Shown: piece after piece, positions 20,227 to 30,343 of the stretch
Layout: the number at the start of each line of letters is the position of its first letter
Numbering within the stretch: position 1 is the stretch's first letter
From: Streptomyces sp. NBC_00178
GTDB lineage: Bacteria; Actinomycetota; Actinomycetes; Streptomycetales; Streptomycetaceae
Direction: 5' to 3'
Length of the DNA: 64,000 nt
Assembly (NCBI RefSeq): GCF_036206005.1
Contig: NZ_CP108143.1
Coordinates: 1,302,001-1,366,000, forward strand
The notes under the pieces: model-generated
Seen by the model: only the letters and a program-made list of their open reading frames with translations
What the model was told of the DNA's origin: nothing
The model's database searches: none
Made by a program: the position numbers and the translations under genes

Positions 20227-21978
20227 TCACGCCTCCTTCGGGTGGTCGGTACGGGCGTTGACGCGGCGCGAGCGGCGGAGCGGCGGCTGGGCGCCCAGCC
20301 GCTCGGGGTCCAGACCGGACCACGGGTGACCGCCGCCGAAGAACTTCGTGCGGGCCATCAGCGTCATGACGGGCTTGGTGAAGAAGAACACCACGACCAC
20401 GTCGAGCACGGTCGTGAGGCCGAGCGTGAACGCGAAGCCCTGGACCTTGCCGACGGTGACGAGGAAGAGCACCGCCGCGGCGAGGAACGACACGAAGTCG
20501 GACACCAGGATGGTGCGGCGGGCACGGGGCCACGCCCGCTCGACGGCCGGACGGAGCGTGCGGCCCTCCCGGATCTCGTCGCGGATGCGTTCGAAGTAGA
20601 CGATGAACGAGTCCGCCGTGATACCGATCGCCACGATCGCACCGCAGACGGCCGGGAGGTTCAGCGCGAAGCCGATGGCCGGACCGAGGAGCGCCATGAT
20701 CGTGTAGGTCAGGATGCCGGAGGCCAGCAGGCTGAGGAGCGCGATGAGCGACAGACCGCGGTAGTAGGCGACCAGGTAGATCACGACCAGGGCCAAGCCG
20801 ATGGCGCCGGCGATGAGGCCGGCCTTCAACTGCTCGCCGCCGAGCGCGGCGGTGACGGTGGTGGCCGTCTCCTCGCTGAAGGACAGCGGCAGCGCACCGT
20901 AGGACAGGACGTTGGCCAGGGACTCCGCGGACTGCTGGGTGAAGCTGCCGGAGATCTCCGCGCTGCCGCTGAGCGCCTCGTTCACCTGGGGCGCGGAGAC
21001 GACCTCACCGTCGAGGGCGATCGCGAACTGGTTCTGCGGGGACTGCTGCGTGGACAGCTTCTTGGTGATCGTCTGGAACTTCTTGGAGCCCTTGTCCGTG
21101 AACTCCATCGAGACGAGCCAGATGCCGCGCTGCTGGTCGAACTGCGCCTTCGCGTCGTCGACGTCGGTACCGGAGACCGCGGCCGGGCCGAGGAGGTACT
21201 TGGCGTCACCCTCCGAGCTGCACGCGACCGTGGGGTCCTCGGGCTTGACGCCGACGCCGGCGGCCACACGGGCCTCCTTGTCGGCGCAGTCGAGCTCCGT
21301 GAACTTCTTCTGGAGCGCCGCGGTGGCGGGGTCGGGGGCCTCGGTCGCCGCGGGGCTCTTCGAGGACTCCGGAGCACCGGTGGTGCCGGCCTTGGGGGTC
21401 GGCGTCGCGTCCTTCTTCAGGGCGTCGGTGACGGCACGGCCCTGGGTGGTGGCGCCGTCCGACGGGGTCGCCTTTGAACCGGACGCGGTCTCGGGCTCCG
21501 TCGCCTTGGCACTCGGCTTCGCCGAACCGGTGGCGGACGGGCTCGCGGAACCCTCCGGGGTCGGTGCACCGTCCGCGACCGTCAGCACGGGCCGGAAGTA
21601 GAGCTGGGCGGTCGTGCCGACCTGCTCCCGGGCCTGCTTCGAGTTCGTCCCCTTGGGGATGTTGACGATGATGTTCGAGGCGCCCTGGGTCTGGACCTCG
21701 GCCTCGGAGACACCCAGACCGTTGACACGGCGTTCGATGATGCCGACCGCGGTGTTCATGTTGGTCTCGTTGATCGCGTCAGGCTTGCCCGGCTGGCTCT
21801 TCGCCTTGAGCGTGATCGACGTACCGCCGGCGAGGTCGATACCGAGCCGGGGCGTGGTGTGACCGGACAGGAAAATCCCTCCGGTCAGGGCGACCATGGC
21901 AATCAGGATCAAAGCCAGGGAACGCCCCGGCCTGCCCTGTCCACCGGTTGAGCCCCGGCCTTTCTTCGGTGCTGCCAC
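20227..21978 (-). CDS. secD: Protein translocase subunit SecD
   Basis: 583 aa from a GTG at 21978 (MAAPKKGRGSTGGQGRPGRSLALILIAMVALTGG); the frame remains open to 22098 but the added residues are unlike SecD. A first membrane helix is followed by TTPRLGIDLAGGTSITLKAK, the P1 extracytoplasmic domain with a long Ser/Thr/Pro/Ala-rich insertion (about residues 160-240), and the C-terminal membrane bundle with the conserved LPLSFSEET and AAIVAIGITADSFIVYFERIRDEIREG. The insertion is larger than in E. coli SecD but normal for Streptomyces. Partner of SecF, immediately downstream. Confidence 0.96.
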   Translation of the reverse strand: MAAPKKGRGSTGGQGRPGRSLALILIAMVALTGGIFLSGHTTPRLGIDLAGGTSITLKAKSQPGKPDAINETNMNTAVGIIERRVNGLGVSEAEVQTQGASNIIVNIPKGTNSKQAREQVGTTAQLYFRPVLTVADGAPTPEGSASPSATGSAKPSAKATEPETASGSKATPSDGATTQGRAVTDALKKDATPTPKAGTTGAPESSKSPAATEAPDPATAALQKKFTELDCADKEARVAAGVGVKPEDPTVACSSEGDAKYLLGPAAVSGTDVDDAKAQFDQQRGIWLVSMEFTDKGSKKFQTITKKLSTQQSPQNQFAIALDGEVVSAPQVNEALSGSAEISGSFTQQSAESLANVLSYGALPLSFSEETATTVTAALGGEQLKAGLIAGAIGLALVVIYLVAYYRGLSLIALLSLLASGILTYTIMALLGPAIGFALNLPAVCGAIVAIGITADSFIVYFERIRDEIREGRTLRPAVERAWPRARRTILVSDFVSFLAAAVLFLVTVGKVQGFAFTLGLTTVLDVVVVFFFTKPVMTLMARTKFFGGGHPWSGLDPERLGAQPPLRRSRRVNARTDHPKEA

Positions 21979-22084
21979 CTTCTTGTTTCTCCCTGTCCAA
22001 CCGCCCCGCGCCGGGTACGCGCCCGAGCGGCCACGAAGTGTTGTGAGGACCCGCCCCCGCAGAAGACCGCACGGCCCGTGAGAA

Positions 22085-22108
22085 GCCGGACACCTCAAGG
22101 TGTCCGGC
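22085..22108 (-). terminator. Hairpin between yajC and secD
   Basis: GCCGGACACC-TCAA-GGTGTCCGGC plus one more pair, placed 18 bases after the yajC stop and over 100 bases before the secD start. It may end or attenuate yajC transcripts. Confidence 0.7.
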
Positions 22109-22125
22109 GTCTGTGGGTCGTGGAA

Positions 22126-22590
22126 CTACTTGGCGTCGCTCTCGCCGTCGGCCTTGGCGTCCTTGGTCTCCGCGCCCTTGGCTTCCTTCGCCACGGTCTC
22201 GTCCTCGGCCTTCTTGCCCAGGTCGATCTTCGCGACGTCGTCGTCCGCCGTGCTCTCACCGTCGGTGAGGGAGGAGGCGTCGTCGGGCACGAGCGTGCCG
22301 TCGGAGTCGTCGCCGTGGACGATGCGGTTGTACTCCGCGTCGTCGAGGACGGCACCGATCGAGTTCTTGGCGTAGACGGCGTGGACGCCGGGCGCGACCT
22401 CGAGGAGGACCGTGTCGTCCTGGATCTCCTTGACAGTGGCGTACATGCCTCCGATCGTCCGGACGCCGGTGCCGGGCTGCATGTCGCTGCGCATCTGCGC
22501 CGCCGCCTGCTGCTTCTTCTTGGCGGACCGGGTCATCAGGAACATGGCCCCGATGAGCACGATGAAGGGGAGGAGGGTCACGAGACTCAC
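22126..22590 (-). CDS. yajC: Preprotein translocase subunit YajC
   Basis: 154 aa. It is a single-pass accessory subunit of the SecDF complex. One transmembrane helix (LVTLLPFIVLIGAMFLMT) is followed by the YajC core (KKKQQAAAQMRSDMQPGTGVRTIGGMYATVKEIQDDTVLLEVAPGVHAVYAKNSIGAV) and a long acidic/Lys-rich C-terminal tail of about 55 residues not present in E. coli YajC. It precedes secD on the same strand but a hairpin lies between them. Confidence 0.95.
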   Translation of the reverse strand: MSLVTLLPFIVLIGAMFLMTRSAKKKQQAAAQMRSDMQPGTGVRTIGGMYATVKEIQDDTVLLEVAPGVHAVYAKNSIGAVLDDAEYNRIVHGDDSDGTLVPDDASSLTDGESTADDDVAKIDLGKKAEDETVAKEAKGAETKDAKADGESDAK

Positions 22591-22757
22591 GGGACGGACT
22601 TCCTTCGCACGACCACGCTGGATTCACGCGGCCTGGTCTACGGGGGTGGGTACACCGACCTGTACGGGCGGCATCGGCGGAGTCTAAGCGAGTCCGCATC
22701 GTTGGAACAACGTCCAGCATGGCACCGGGGTTCCCCTGCTGGCCAACCCGTGACGTG

Positions 22758-23843
22758 TCACGCCCCGAACAGGCCCTGTTGTCCCTTTGCGCCGTGCTGC
22801 GGGGGCACGAGGCCGAGGTGCGCCCAGGCGGCAGGGGTGGCGACCCTGCCGCGCGGCGTCCTGGCGAGCAGTCCCTCCCGCACGAGGAAGGGCTCGGCGA
22901 CCTCCTCGACCGTCTCGCGCTCCTCCCCCACGGCCACCGCGAGGGTCGAGAGGCCGACGGGGCCGCCGCCGAAGAGCTTGAGCAGCGCCCCGAGCACCGC
23001 GCGGTCCAGGCGGTCGAGTCCGCGGGCGTCGACCTCGTACACCCGCAGGGCCGCTGCCGCGATGTCCCGGTCGATGCGCCCTTCGGCCTTGACCTGGGCG
23101 TAGTCCCGGACCCGGCGCAGCAGACGGTTGGCGATGCGGGGCGTACCCCGGGAGCGTCCGGCGATCTCGGCGGCGCCGGCCGGGTCTATGGCCACGTCCA
23201 GGAGGCCGGCGGACCGGTGGATGACCCGCTCCAGCTCGGTGGGGGCGTAGAACTCCATGTGCCCGGTGAAACCGAAACGGTCGCGGAGCGGGGGCGGCAG
23301 CAGTCCCGCCCTGGTGGTGGCGCCGACCAGGGTGAACGGGGGCAGCTCCAGCGGGATGGCCGTGGCGCCGGGCCCCTTGCCGACGATGACGTCGACCCGG
23401 AAGTCCTCCATCGCCATGTAGAGCATCTCCTCCGCGGGCCGCGACATGCGGTGGATCTCGTCGAGGAAGAGGACCTCGCCCTCCTGGAGGGAGGAGAGGA
23501 TCGCGGCGAGGTCCCCCGCGTGCTGGATCGCGGGGCCGGAGGTGATGCGGATCGGGGCTCCCATCTCCGCCGCAATGATCATGGAAAGGGTGGTCTTGCC
23601 GAGACCGGGGGCGCCGGAGAGGAGCACGTGGTCGGCGGTGGCACCGCGGGCGCGGGCCGCCTTAAGGACGAGGTCGAGCTGCTCGCGCACCTTTTCCTGG
23701 CCGACGAATTCATCGAGGTCCTTCGGGCGCAGGGCCGCCTCGACCGCGGTGTCCTCGCCGTCCGCCCCGGCGGCGACCAGGCGGTCGTCCAGCCGCTCGT
23801 CGGTGAGTTCGCCGGTGTCGGGCCCGGTCTCGTCCCAGTTCAT
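22758..23843 (-). CDS. ruvB: Holliday junction branch migration ATPase RuvB
   Basis: 361 aa. It is the hexameric AAA+ motor that drives branch migration with RuvA. Visible are the N-terminal [20 protein letters not shown], Walker [10 protein letters not shown], Walker [28 protein letters not shown] with the arginine finger, sensor 2 [19 protein letters not shown], and the C-terminal winged-helix DNA-binding domain. It is the last gene of ruvC-ruvA-ruvB, with an 81-bp gap after ruvA. Confidence 0.98.
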   Translation of the reverse strand: MNWDETGPDTGELTDERLDDRLVAAGADGEDTAVEAALRPKDLDEFVGQEKVREQLDLVLKAARARGATADHVLLSGAPGLGKTTLSMIIAAEMGAPIRITSGPAIQHAGDLAAILSSLQEGEVLFLDEIHRMSRPAEEMLYMAMEDFRVDVIVGKGPGATAIPLELPPFTLVGATTRAGLLPPPLRDRFGFTGHMEFYAPTELERVIHRSAGLLDVAIDPAGAAEIAGRSRGTPRIANRLLRRVRDYAQVKAEGRIDRDIAAAALRVYEVDARGLDRLDRAVLGALLKLFGGGPVGLSTLAVAVGEERETVEEVAEPFLVREGLLARTPRGRVATPAAWAHLGLVPPQHGAKGQQGLFGA

Positions 23844-23924
23844 CTCTCAGTCCCGCCTCGGGTGTTTCGGTGCCGGTCCGTGCGGTGTTCCGGCCGGCGT
23901 ACGGAGCGCGTCGGCGCCCCGGGG

Positions 23925-24551
23925 TCAGCGTGCGCGGTTGAGCGTCTGCAGGGCGGCGCGGAGGAGCTGGGGCACCGGGGCCCGTTCCCCGCCCGCGATC
24001 GCGGCCTCGGCCTGCGGGGCCACGGCGGCCACCGCCTCGTCCGCCTCACGGGTCGCGTAGCCGAGGCCGATCAGCGCGGCCTGGAGCTGGTCGCGCCAGG
24101 AGGAGCTGACGGCGGCGCCGATGCCCTGCTGCCCGATGTGGGCGCCGACCGGTTCGCCCAGCCGGTCCTTCAGTTCCAGGAGGAGCTTCTGGGCGCCCTT
24201 CTTGCCGATGCCGGACACCGCGGTGAGCGCCTTCTCGTCACCGGTGGCGACCGCGATGCGCAGGGCGTCGGGGCTGTGGGTGGCGAGCATGGCCTGGGCG
24301 AGCCGGGGGCCGACACCGCTGGCGGTCTGCAGGAGTTCGAAGACCTGCCGCTCGTCGTCGTCGGCGAAGCCGTAGAGCGTGAGCGAGTCCTCCCGCACGA
24401 CGAGGGAGGTGGCCAGCTTGGCCTCCTGGCCGATCCGCAGGCCGGCGAGGGTGCCGGGGGCGCACTGGACGGCCATGCCGATGCCACCGACCTCGATCAC
24501 GGCCGTGGTCGGAGCGAGGGCGGCCACCGGGCCGGAGACGAAGGCGATCAT
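23925..24551 (-). CDS. ruvA: Holliday junction DNA-binding protein RuvA
   Basis: 208 aa from ATG 24551, which overlaps the ruvC stop by four bases. Domain I is the OB fold ([30 protein letters not shown] ... [18 protein letters not shown]); domain II has two helix-hairpin-helix motifs ([35 protein letters not shown]); domain III at the C-terminus binds RuvB. It forms the tetramer that holds the four-way junction. Longer in-frame reading upstream belongs to the ruvC region and is rejected. Confidence 0.97.
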   Translation of the reverse strand: MIAFVSGPVAALAPTTAVIEVGGIGMAVQCAPGTLAGLRIGQEAKLATSLVVREDSLTLYGFADDDERQVFELLQTASGVGPRLAQAMLATHSPDALRIAVATGDEKALTAVSGIGKKGAQKLLLELKDRLGEPVGAHIGQQGIGAAVSSSWRDQLQAALIGLGYATREADEAVAAVAPQAEAAIAGGERAPVPQLLRAALQTLNRAR

Positions 24552-25081
24552 GCGGTGCGGCCTTTCAGCGTGCGATGGGCGGCGACGGCCTGCTGCAGTC
24601 GGTTCTGCGCGGGTGCGCGCCAGATGTGGCAGATGGCGAGGGCGAGCGCGTCGGCGGCGTCCGCGGGCTTCGGGGGGGCGTCGAGCCGCAGCAGCCGGGT
24701 CACCATGGCTCCGACCTGGGCCTTGTCGGCGCGTCCCGAGCCCGTGACGGCGGCCTTGACCTCGCTGGGGGTGTGCAGGGCGACGGGGATGCCCCGGCGG
24801 GAGGCGCAGAGCATGGCGACCGCGCTGGCCTGGGCGGTGCCCATCACCGTGCGGACGTTGTGCTGGGCGAACACCCGCTCCACGGCGACGAACTCCGGGC
24901 GGTGCTCGTCGAGCCACTCCTCGATGCCCCGCTCGACGGCGACCAGCCGGTGGCCGAGTTCCGCGTCGGCCGGGGTCCGCACGACGCCGACGCCGAGCAT
25001 GGTCAGCGGCCGGCCGGCGACTCCCTCGACGACTCCGACACCGCACCGGGTCAGCCCCGGGTCCACGCCCAACACCCGCAT
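24548..25081 (-). CDS. ruvC: Crossover junction endodeoxyribonuclease RuvC
   Basis: 177 aa. It resolves Holliday junctions by paired nicks. The four catalytic acidic residues can be placed: Asp in [18 protein letters not shown], Glu in [17 protein letters not shown], and the two C-terminal Asp residues in [14 protein letters not shown]. It is the first gene of ruvCAB; yebC lies 120 bases upstream behind a terminator, so the repair operon probably starts here. Confidence 0.97.
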   Translation of the reverse strand: MRVLGVDPGLTRCGVGVVEGVAGRPLTMLGVGVVRTPADAELGHRLVAVERGIEEWLDEHRPEFVAVERVFAQHNVRTVMGTAQASAVAMLCASRRGIPVALHTPSEVKAAVTGSGRADKAQVGAMVTRLLRLDAPPKPADAADALALAICHIWRAPAQNRLQQAVAAHRTLKGRTA

Positions 25082-25144
25082 CTGAGGGCCCCCTCCACCG
25101 CTCGGTCACCTGTTCCCGCAGGCTATCGGGTCCCACCGACAATG

Positions 25145-25180
25145 CGGCGGGCCGACGGGGTGTGTCCCGTCGGCCCGCCG
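25145..25180 (-). terminator. Terminator of yebC
   Basis: A 15-bp perfect stem, CGGCGGGCCGACGGG (25145-25159) with CCCGTCGGCCCGCCG (25166-25180) and a six-base loop, 22 bases after the yebC stop. Confidence 0.88.
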
Positions 25181-25201
25181 GCGTACCGCGAGTGACCGCC
25201 C

Positions 25202-25954
25202 TCAGGCGTCGACCTTCTCCATGACCTCGTCGGAGACGTCGAAGTTGGCGAAGACGTTCTGCACGTCGTCGCTGTCCTCCAGCGCGTCGATCAGCTTGAA
25301 GATCTTGCGCGCGCCCTCTTCGTCGAGCTCGACCTGCATGGTCGGGACGAAGTTGGCCTCGGCCGAGTCGTAGTCGATGCCGGCGTCCTGGAGCGCGGTG
25401 CGGACCGCGACCATGTCGGTGGCCTCGCTGAGGACCTCGAAGGTGTCACCGAGGTCGTTGACCTCCTCGGCACCCGCGTCGAGCACCGCACCGAGGACGT
25501 CGTCCTCGCCCAGTTCGCCCTTGGGGACGATCACGACGCCCTTGCGGTTGAACAGGTACGAGACCGAGCCCGGGTCCGCCATCGAGCCGCCGTTGCGGGT
25601 CATCGCGACCCGGACGTCGGACGCGGCGCGGTTGCGGTTGTCGGTGAGGCACTCGATGAGCACCGCGACGCCGTTCGGGCCGTAGCCCTCGTACATGATC
25701 GTCTCGTAGTCGGCGCCACCGGCTTCGAGACCGGCACCGCGCTTGACCGCCGAGTCGATGTTCTTGTTCGGGACCGAGCTCTTCTTCGCCTTCTGGATGG
25801 CGTCGAACAGGGTCGGGTTACCGGACACGTCGGCGCCGCCCGTGCGGGCCGCGACCTCGATGTTCTTGATCATCTTCGCGAAGAGCTTGCCGCGCTTGGC
25901 GTCGATCACGGCCTTCTTGTGCTTCGTCGTAGCCCATTTAGAGTGGCCGGACAT
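25202..25954 (-). CDS. yebC: YebC/PmpR-family regulator (translation factor TACO1-like)
   Basis: 250 aa from the ATG at 25954 ([25 protein letters not shown]), the canonical family start; eight further upstream codons are open but Arg-rich. The rest matches the family throughout ([39 protein letters not shown]). YebC proteins were described as transcription regulators and more recently as helping translation of proline stretches; which applies here is not decided by sequence. It lies between pdxT and ruvC on the same strand. Confidence 0.96.
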   Translation of the reverse strand: MSGHSKWATTKHKKAVIDAKRGKLFAKMIKNIEVAARTGGADVSGNPTLFDAIQKAKKSSVPNKNIDSAVKRGAGLEAGGADYETIMYEGYGPNGVAVLIECLTDNRNRAASDVRVAMTRNGGSMADPGSVSYLFNRKGVVIVPKGELGEDDVLGAVLDAGAEEVNDLGDTFEVLSEATDMVAVRTALQDAGIDYDSAEANFVPTMQVELDEEGARKIFKLIDALEDSDDVQNVFANFDVSDEVMEKVDA

Positions 25955-26015
25955 CTGCCTTCTCCTTCGCGTCACCAAAATCGATCCGAACCCGAGAGAT
26001 CCTACCGGGATCGGA

Positions 26016-26609
26016 TCAGCCCACGGCGCGCACCATGTCGGTGAAGAACGCGTGCAGACGATGGTCCCCGGTCAGTTCCGGGTGGAACGAGGTCGCCAGG
26101 GCGTTTCCCTGGCGTACGGCCACGATATGGCCGCCGTGCGTCGCGAGGACCTCGGCGCCGGCGCCCACGGACTCCACCCAGGGCGCCCGGATGAAGACGC
26201 CGTCGACCGGCCCGCCGGGCACTCCGTCGACCTCGACGGCCGCCTCGAAGGACTCGTTCTGCCGCCCGAAAGCGTTACGGCGCACGATCATCTCGATGCC
26301 GCCGACGGTCTCCTGGCCCGCGCGGGGGTCGAGGATCTTGTCGGCGAGGAGGATCATGCCGGCGCAGGTGCCGTAGACCGGCATCCCGGCGGCGACCCGT
26401 TCGCGCAGCGGTTCCATCATGCCGAAGAGCACGGCGAGCTTGGACATGGTGGTGGACTCACCGCCGGGCAGGACCAGCCCGTCGACCTCGGCCAGCTCCT
26501 CGGGGCGCCGGACCGGCCTGGCCAGGGCGTCCGCCATGGCCAGGGCCGTCAGGTGCTCCCGTACGTCGCCCTGCAGAGCCAGGACTCCGATGACAGGGGA
26601 TTCGGTCAT
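26016..26609 (-). CDS. pdxT: Pyridoxal 5'-phosphate synthase glutaminase subunit PdxT
   Basis: 197 aa class I glutaminase that hydrolyses glutamine and passes ammonia to PdxS for vitamin B6 synthesis. Catalytic features: [14 protein letters not shown] oxyanion loop, nucleophile Cys in [15 protein letters not shown], and the His-Glu pair in [12 protein letters not shown]. It starts six bases after the pdxS stop, so the two subunits are coexpressed. Confidence 0.97.
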   Translation of the reverse strand: MTESPVIGVLALQGDVREHLTALAMADALARPVRRPEELAEVDGLVLPGGESTTMSKLAVLFGMMEPLRERVAAGMPVYGTCAGMILLADKILDPRAGQETVGGIEMIVRRNAFGRQNESFEAAVEVDGVPGGPVDGVFIRAPWVESVGAGAEVLATHGGHIVAVRQGNALATSFHPELTGDHRLHAFFTDMVRAVG

Positions 26610-26615
26610 CGTTGC

Positions 26616-27536
26616 TTACCAGCCGCGGTTGGCGTAGCGCTCGGCCTCGGGCAGCGTGTCGCAGTTGATGCCGACCATGGCCTCGCCGAGGTTGCGCGAG
26701 GCGTCCGCGATGACCTTCGGGTCGTCGTAGAAGGTGGTGGCCTTCACGATGGCGGCGGCGCGCTTGGCCGGGTCGCCGGACTTGAAGATGCCGGAGCCGA
26801 CGAAGACGCCCTCGGCGCCGAGCTGGCGCATGAGCGCGGCGTCCGCGGGGGTGGCGACACCACCGGCGGAGAACAGGACGACGGGCAGCTTGCCGAGCTC
26901 GGCGACCTCCTTGACCAGCTCGTAGGGGGCACGGAGGTCCTTGGCGGCGGCGTACAGCTCGTTGTTGTCGAAGCCGCGGAGCCGGGCGATCTCGTTCTTG
27001 ATCTGGCGCAGGTGGCGGACGGCCTCGACGACGTTGCCGGTGCCGGCCTCGCCCTTGGAGCGGATCATGGCGGCACCCTCGGCGATGCGGCGCAGGGCCT
27101 CGCCCAGGTTGGTGGCGCCGCAGACGAAGGGGGTGGTGAAGGCGAACTTGTCGCTGTGGTTGACCTCGTCGGCCGGGGTGAGGACCTCGGACTCGTCGAT
27201 GTAGTCGACGCCGAGGGACTGGAGCACCTGGGCCTCGACGAAGTGGCCGATGCGGGACTTGGCCATGACGGGGATGGAGACGGCCCCGATGATCTCCTCG
27301 ATCATGTTGGGGTCGGACATCCGGGCCACGCCGCCGTCCTTGCGGATGTCGGCCGGCACCCGCTCCAGCGCCATGACGGCCACGGCGCCCGCGTCCTCGG
27401 CGATCTTCGCCTGCTCGGCGTCGACGACGTCCATGATCACGCCGCCCTTGAGCTGCTCGGCCATGCCGCGCTTGACGCGGGCGGTACCGGTGGCCGGGGA
27501 CTCGGCGGACTGCGGGGTGGTGGGAAGCGTGGACAC
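26616..27536 (-). CDS. pdxS: Pyridoxal 5'-phosphate synthase lyase subunit PdxS
   Basis: 306 aa with a GTG start at 27536. It condenses ribose 5-phosphate, glyceraldehyde 3-phosphate and ammonia into PLP. The TIM-barrel signatures are [45 protein letters not shown] (with active-site Asp and Lys residues), [11 protein letters not shown] and [20 protein letters not shown] short Ser/Thr/Pro tail precedes the conserved part. First gene of pdxS-pdxT. Confidence 0.98.
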   Translation of the reverse strand: MSTLPTTPQSAESPATGTARVKRGMAEQLKGGVIMDVVDAEQAKIAEDAGAVAVMALERVPADIRKDGGVARMSDPNMIEEIIGAVSIPVMAKSRIGHFVEAQVLQSLGVDYIDESEVLTPADEVNHSDKFAFTTPFVCGATNLGEALRRIAEGAAMIRSKGEAGTGNVVEAVRHLRQIKNEIARLRGFDNNELYAAAKDLRAPYELVKEVAELGKLPVVLFSAGGVATPADAALMRQLGAEGVFVGSGIFKSGDPAKRAAAIVKATTFYDDPKVIADASRNLGEAMVGINCDTLPEAERYANRGW

Positions 27537-27646
27537 GGATCGACCTCACTGGGGGTGAAAGACTCTGGGCACTCCAGAGCAAACGCCCCGGGACCGGTCC
27601 ACAGCAAGGGCCAATGGACACCCCGTGGACCGGTCCGCGACCCGGG

Positions 27647-28201
27647 TCAGCTGCCCGGCCGGTCCGCGAGCGCCACCGGCGGCTCGTCGTCCATCTCGAA
27701 GGCGAGCGGGAACGGCGCGTGCCCGGCGAGCCTGAACAGCCGTACCGTCCGGTGCCTGCGCAGCGCGCGGGCGGCACGCACGGCGTCGTTGTGGAAGCGG
27801 CGCGCCATCGGCACGCGGCGCACGGCGGCGGCCAGTTCCCTGGCCGCGTCCTCGCCGCCGGGGACCTCCTTCACCGCGTCGACCTGCGCGGACTCACCGA
27901 ACACGGCCCGCAGGGCGGTGCTCAGCTCGCTCTCGGCGACCTCGCGCCGCTCCTCCTCGGTCTGCCGCGCCGCGTGGGCCGCCTCGTACAGCACCATCGA
28001 CGCGGCGGGGTCCAGGACACCGGACGTGGCCACTTCCTGGGTGACCGAGGCGCGCCGCAGCAGCTGGGCGTCAAGTGCCGCGCGCGCCGCGTCGATACGG
28101 GCGTGGAGCCGGTCCAGCCGCCCGGCCGTCCAGCTGAGGTACAGGCCGATCGCGACGAGGGCGACGACGGTCCAGATGAGGATTTCGATCACGGGCGGCA
28201 A
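27647..28201 (-). CDS. LemA-like single-pass membrane protein
   Basis: 184 aa. An N-terminal helix (IEILIWTVVALVAIGLYLSW) is followed by LDRLHARIDAARAALDAQLLRR and a long helical region, and near the end VPMARRFHNDAVRAARALRRHRTVRLFRLAGHAPFPLAFEMDD. That C-terminal pattern (ARRFxNDAV ... R ... ARL ... PFxFE) is the one found in LemA proteins, although the sequence is divergent and the order of helices is shorter. Function of the family is unknown. It lies between pdxS and the pimA-like gene, with terminator hairpins separating it from the latter. Confidence 0.75.
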   Translation of the reverse strand: MPPVIEILIWTVVALVAIGLYLSWTAGRLDRLHARIDAARAALDAQLLRRASVTQEVATSGVLDPAASMVLYEAAHAARQTEEERREVAESELSTALRAVFGESAQVDAVKEVPGGEDAARELAAAVRRVPMARRFHNDAVRAARALRRHRTVRLFRLAGHAPFPLAFEMDDEPPVALADRPGS

Positions 28202-28214
28202 GGCTACCGTCGGC

Positions 28215-28243
28215 GGGCACCGGCGGGTCCCGCCGGTGCCCGG
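28215..28243 (-). terminator. Terminator of the phosphatidylinositol-mannoside gene cluster
   Basis: Near-continuous palindrome CGGGCACCGGCGGG (28215-28228), T, CCCGCCGGTGCCCG (28230-28243), 20 bases beyond the pimA-like stop. Confidence 0.85.
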
Positions 28244-28262
28244 TCCGCGTCACGGCCCCGGT

Positions 28263-29423
28263 TCAGTCCCGGGCGAGGCCGAAGCGCCCGCGCAGCCCGA
28301 GGCGTTCATCGGTGTCCACGGCGGCGGCGCCGTCCGTGACCGTCTCGTACACGGCCAGGATGTCCGCGCCGACCGTGGTCCAGTCGAAGCGGCGCACGTG
28401 CGCGCTGCCGCGTTCCCGGAGCCCGGCACGCCGCTCCGGGTCGCCGAGGAGCCGGATCGCCGCCGCTGCCAGCGCGCCCGCGTCCTCGTTGGCGAACAGG
28501 TCGCCCGCCGCGCCCTGGTCGAGGACCTGGGCGAAGGCGTCCAGGTCGCTGGCGAGCACGGGAGCACCCGCCGAGAGCGCCTCCACGAGGATGATGCCGA
28601 AGCTCTCGCCACCGGTGTTCGGGGCGACGTAGACGTCGACGCTGCGCAGCAGCCGCGCCTTGTCCTCGTCGCTCACCATGCCGAGGAATTCGACCCGTTC
28701 GCGCATCTCCGGCGGCAGCGAGGCCACCGCCTCCTCCTCGTCCCCGCGTCCGGCGACCAGCAGCCGGGTCTCCGGGCGGGCGGCGAGGATCGCCGGGAGC
28801 GCCTTCATCAGGACGGGCAGCCCCTTGCGCGGCTCGTCGATGCGGCCTATGAAGCCGATCGTGCCGCCCTGCCACTCGGCCTTCGGCTCGGCGCGGGCGA
28901 AGAAGTCGACGTCGACGCCGTTCGGGATGACGACCGCGTCGCCGCCCAGGTGCTCGACCAGCGTCCGCCGCGCGTACTCGCTCACCGCGATGCGGGCGCT
29001 GATCTTCTCCAGTGCCGCCTGGAGGATCGCGTAGGCCGCGATCATGGCGCGGGAACGCGGGTTGGACGTGTGGAAGGTGGCCACGATCGGCCCCTGCGCC
29101 GCCCAGCAGGTGAGCAGTCCGAGCGAGGGCGAGGTGGGCTCGTGGATGTGGATGACGTCGAAGGTGCCGTCCTTCAGCCAGCGCCGCACCCGTGCGGCGG
29201 ACAGGAAGCCGAAGTTGAGCCGGGCGACCGAGCCGTTGTACGGCACGGGCACCGCACGGCCCGCGGAGACGACGTAGGGCGGCAGCGGGGTGTCGTCGTC
29301 GGCGGGGGCCAGCACCGAGACGTCGTGTCCGAGACGGATGAGGTGCTCGGCGAGGTCGCGGATGTGGAACTGCACGCCGCCCGGGACGTCCCAGGAGTAC
29401 GGGCAGACGATGCCGATCTTCAC
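28263..29423 (-). CDS. pimA: GT4 glycosyltransferase, phosphatidylinositol alpha-mannosyltransferase-like (PimA)
   Basis: 386 aa from the GTG at 29423 (MKIGIVCPYSWDVPGGVQFHIRDLAEHLIRLGHDV), which overlaps the previous stop by four bases; the much longer open frame upstream is rejected. GT-B fold: N-terminal Gly-rich acceptor loop VPGGVQ, HIHEPTSPSLGLL, linker, then the donor domain with FIGRIDEPRKGLPVLMKALP and the E-x7-E motif GESFGIILVEALSAG. PimA transfers mannose from GDP-mannose to phosphatidylinositol on the inner membrane face. The neighbouring acyltransferase and PI-phosphate synthase support this substrate. Confidence 0.92.
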   Translation of the reverse strand: MKIGIVCPYSWDVPGGVQFHIRDLAEHLIRLGHDVSVLAPADDDTPLPPYVVSAGRAVPVPYNGSVARLNFGFLSAARVRRWLKDGTFDVIHIHEPTSPSLGLLTCWAAQGPIVATFHTSNPRSRAMIAAYAILQAALEKISARIAVSEYARRTLVEHLGGDAVVIPNGVDVDFFARAEPKAEWQGGTIGFIGRIDEPRKGLPVLMKALPAILAARPETRLLVAGRGDEEEAVASLPPEMRERVEFLGMVSDEDKARLLRSVDVYVAPNTGGESFGIILVEALSAGAPVLASDLDAFAQVLDQGAAGDLFANEDAGALAAAAIRLLGDPERRAGLRERGSAHVRRFDWTTVGADILAVYETVTDGAAAVDTDERLGLRGRFGLARD

Positions 29424-30343
29424 GGCGTTCCCCCCCGGGGTTCCAGATCGGAGAGCCAGAGCCGCTGCAGCATGTGCCAGTCCTCCGGGTGCTCGGCGAT
29501 CCCGCCGGCGAAGGCGTCGGCCAGCGCCTGTGTCATCGCGGTTGTCTTCTCCGCGCGGGTACCCGACTCCGGCACGGCGACCGGCGGGTGCACACGGGCT
29601 CCCATCACCGGCGTGCCGTCGTACCAGAGGGTGACGGGAAGCAGGAGGGCGCCCGTCTGCTGTGCCAGGAGGGCGGGGCCCGCGGGCATGCGCGCGGTGT
29701 CGCCGAAGAAGTCGACCTCGACGCCCGAGGCCGACAGGTCGCGGTCGGCGACCAGGCAGACGAGGCCGCCGGCCCGGAGGCGGCGCGCCAGGGTCCCGAA
29801 CGCGGCGCCGCCCTCGTGCGGGAGGACCTCCATGCCCAGTCCCTGGCGGTAGGCCACGAACCGGTCGTAGAGGCGCTCGGGCTTGAGCCGCTCCGCGACC
29901 GTCGTGAACGGCACCTTGAGGTCGGTGGTGACCCACGCCCCCGCCAGGTCCCAGTTCCCCAGGTGGGGCAGCGCGAGTACGACGCCCCGGCCCGCGTCGA
30001 GGGCCTCGGTCAGCAGGTGGGCGTCGTGGACGTCGATGGACTCCCTGATCCGCCGCGGGCTCCAGGTCGGCAGCCGGAAGGACTCCATCCAGTACCGCAT
30101 GTACGAGCGCATGCCGGCTCTGGACAGTTCGGCGAGCCGGGCGGCGTCCGCGTCGGGGACCACCCGCGCGAGGTTCGACTCCAGGCGCAGGACGGACCTG
30201 CCGCGCCGCTTCCACACCTGGTCGGCGAGGCCGCGGAAGAGAGCGGTGGCCGCCGGCTCGGGAAGCTTCTTGACGGCGCCCCAGCCGAGCCCGTAGAGCC
30301 CGTCGGTCAGCCGTTCCCGCAGGTCGGATGCGGTGCCGGTCAC
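29420..30343 (-). CDS. Phosphatidylinositol mannoside acyltransferase (PatA-like, LpxL/HtrB superfamily)
   Basis: 307 aa from a GTG at 30343 overlapping the pgsA stop. The acyltransferase H-x4-D motif is in LALPHLGNWDLAGAW, with further family blocks AERLKPERLYDRFVAYRQGLGMEVLP and LVADRDLSASGVEVDFFGDTARMPAGPALLA. It would acylate the mannose of PIM1 at the cytoplasmic membrane surface. The four-base overlaps with both neighbours make the three genes one translationally coupled cassette. Confidence 0.92.
   Translation of the reverse strand: MTGTASDLRERLTDGLYGLGWGAVKKLPEPAATALFRGLADQVWKRRGRSVLRLESNLARVVPDADAARLAELSRAGMRSYMRYWMESFRLPTWSPRRIRESIDVHDAHLLTEALDAGRGVVLALPHLGNWDLAGAWVTTDLKVPFTTVAERLKPERLYDRFVAYRQGLGMEVLPHEGGAAFGTLARRLRAGGLVCLVADRDLSASGVEVDFFGDTARMPAGPALLAQQTGALLLPVTLWYDGTPVMGARVHPPVAVPESGTRAEKTTAMTQALADAFAGGIAEHPEDWHMLQRLWLSDLEPRGGTP

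Noticed and set aside
25743..29852. 1369-codon open frame on the plus strand
   Set aside because: It runs opposite to yebC, pdxT, pdxS, the LemA-like gene and pimA, all with clear family motifs; in high-GC DNA the complementary frame is often stop-free.
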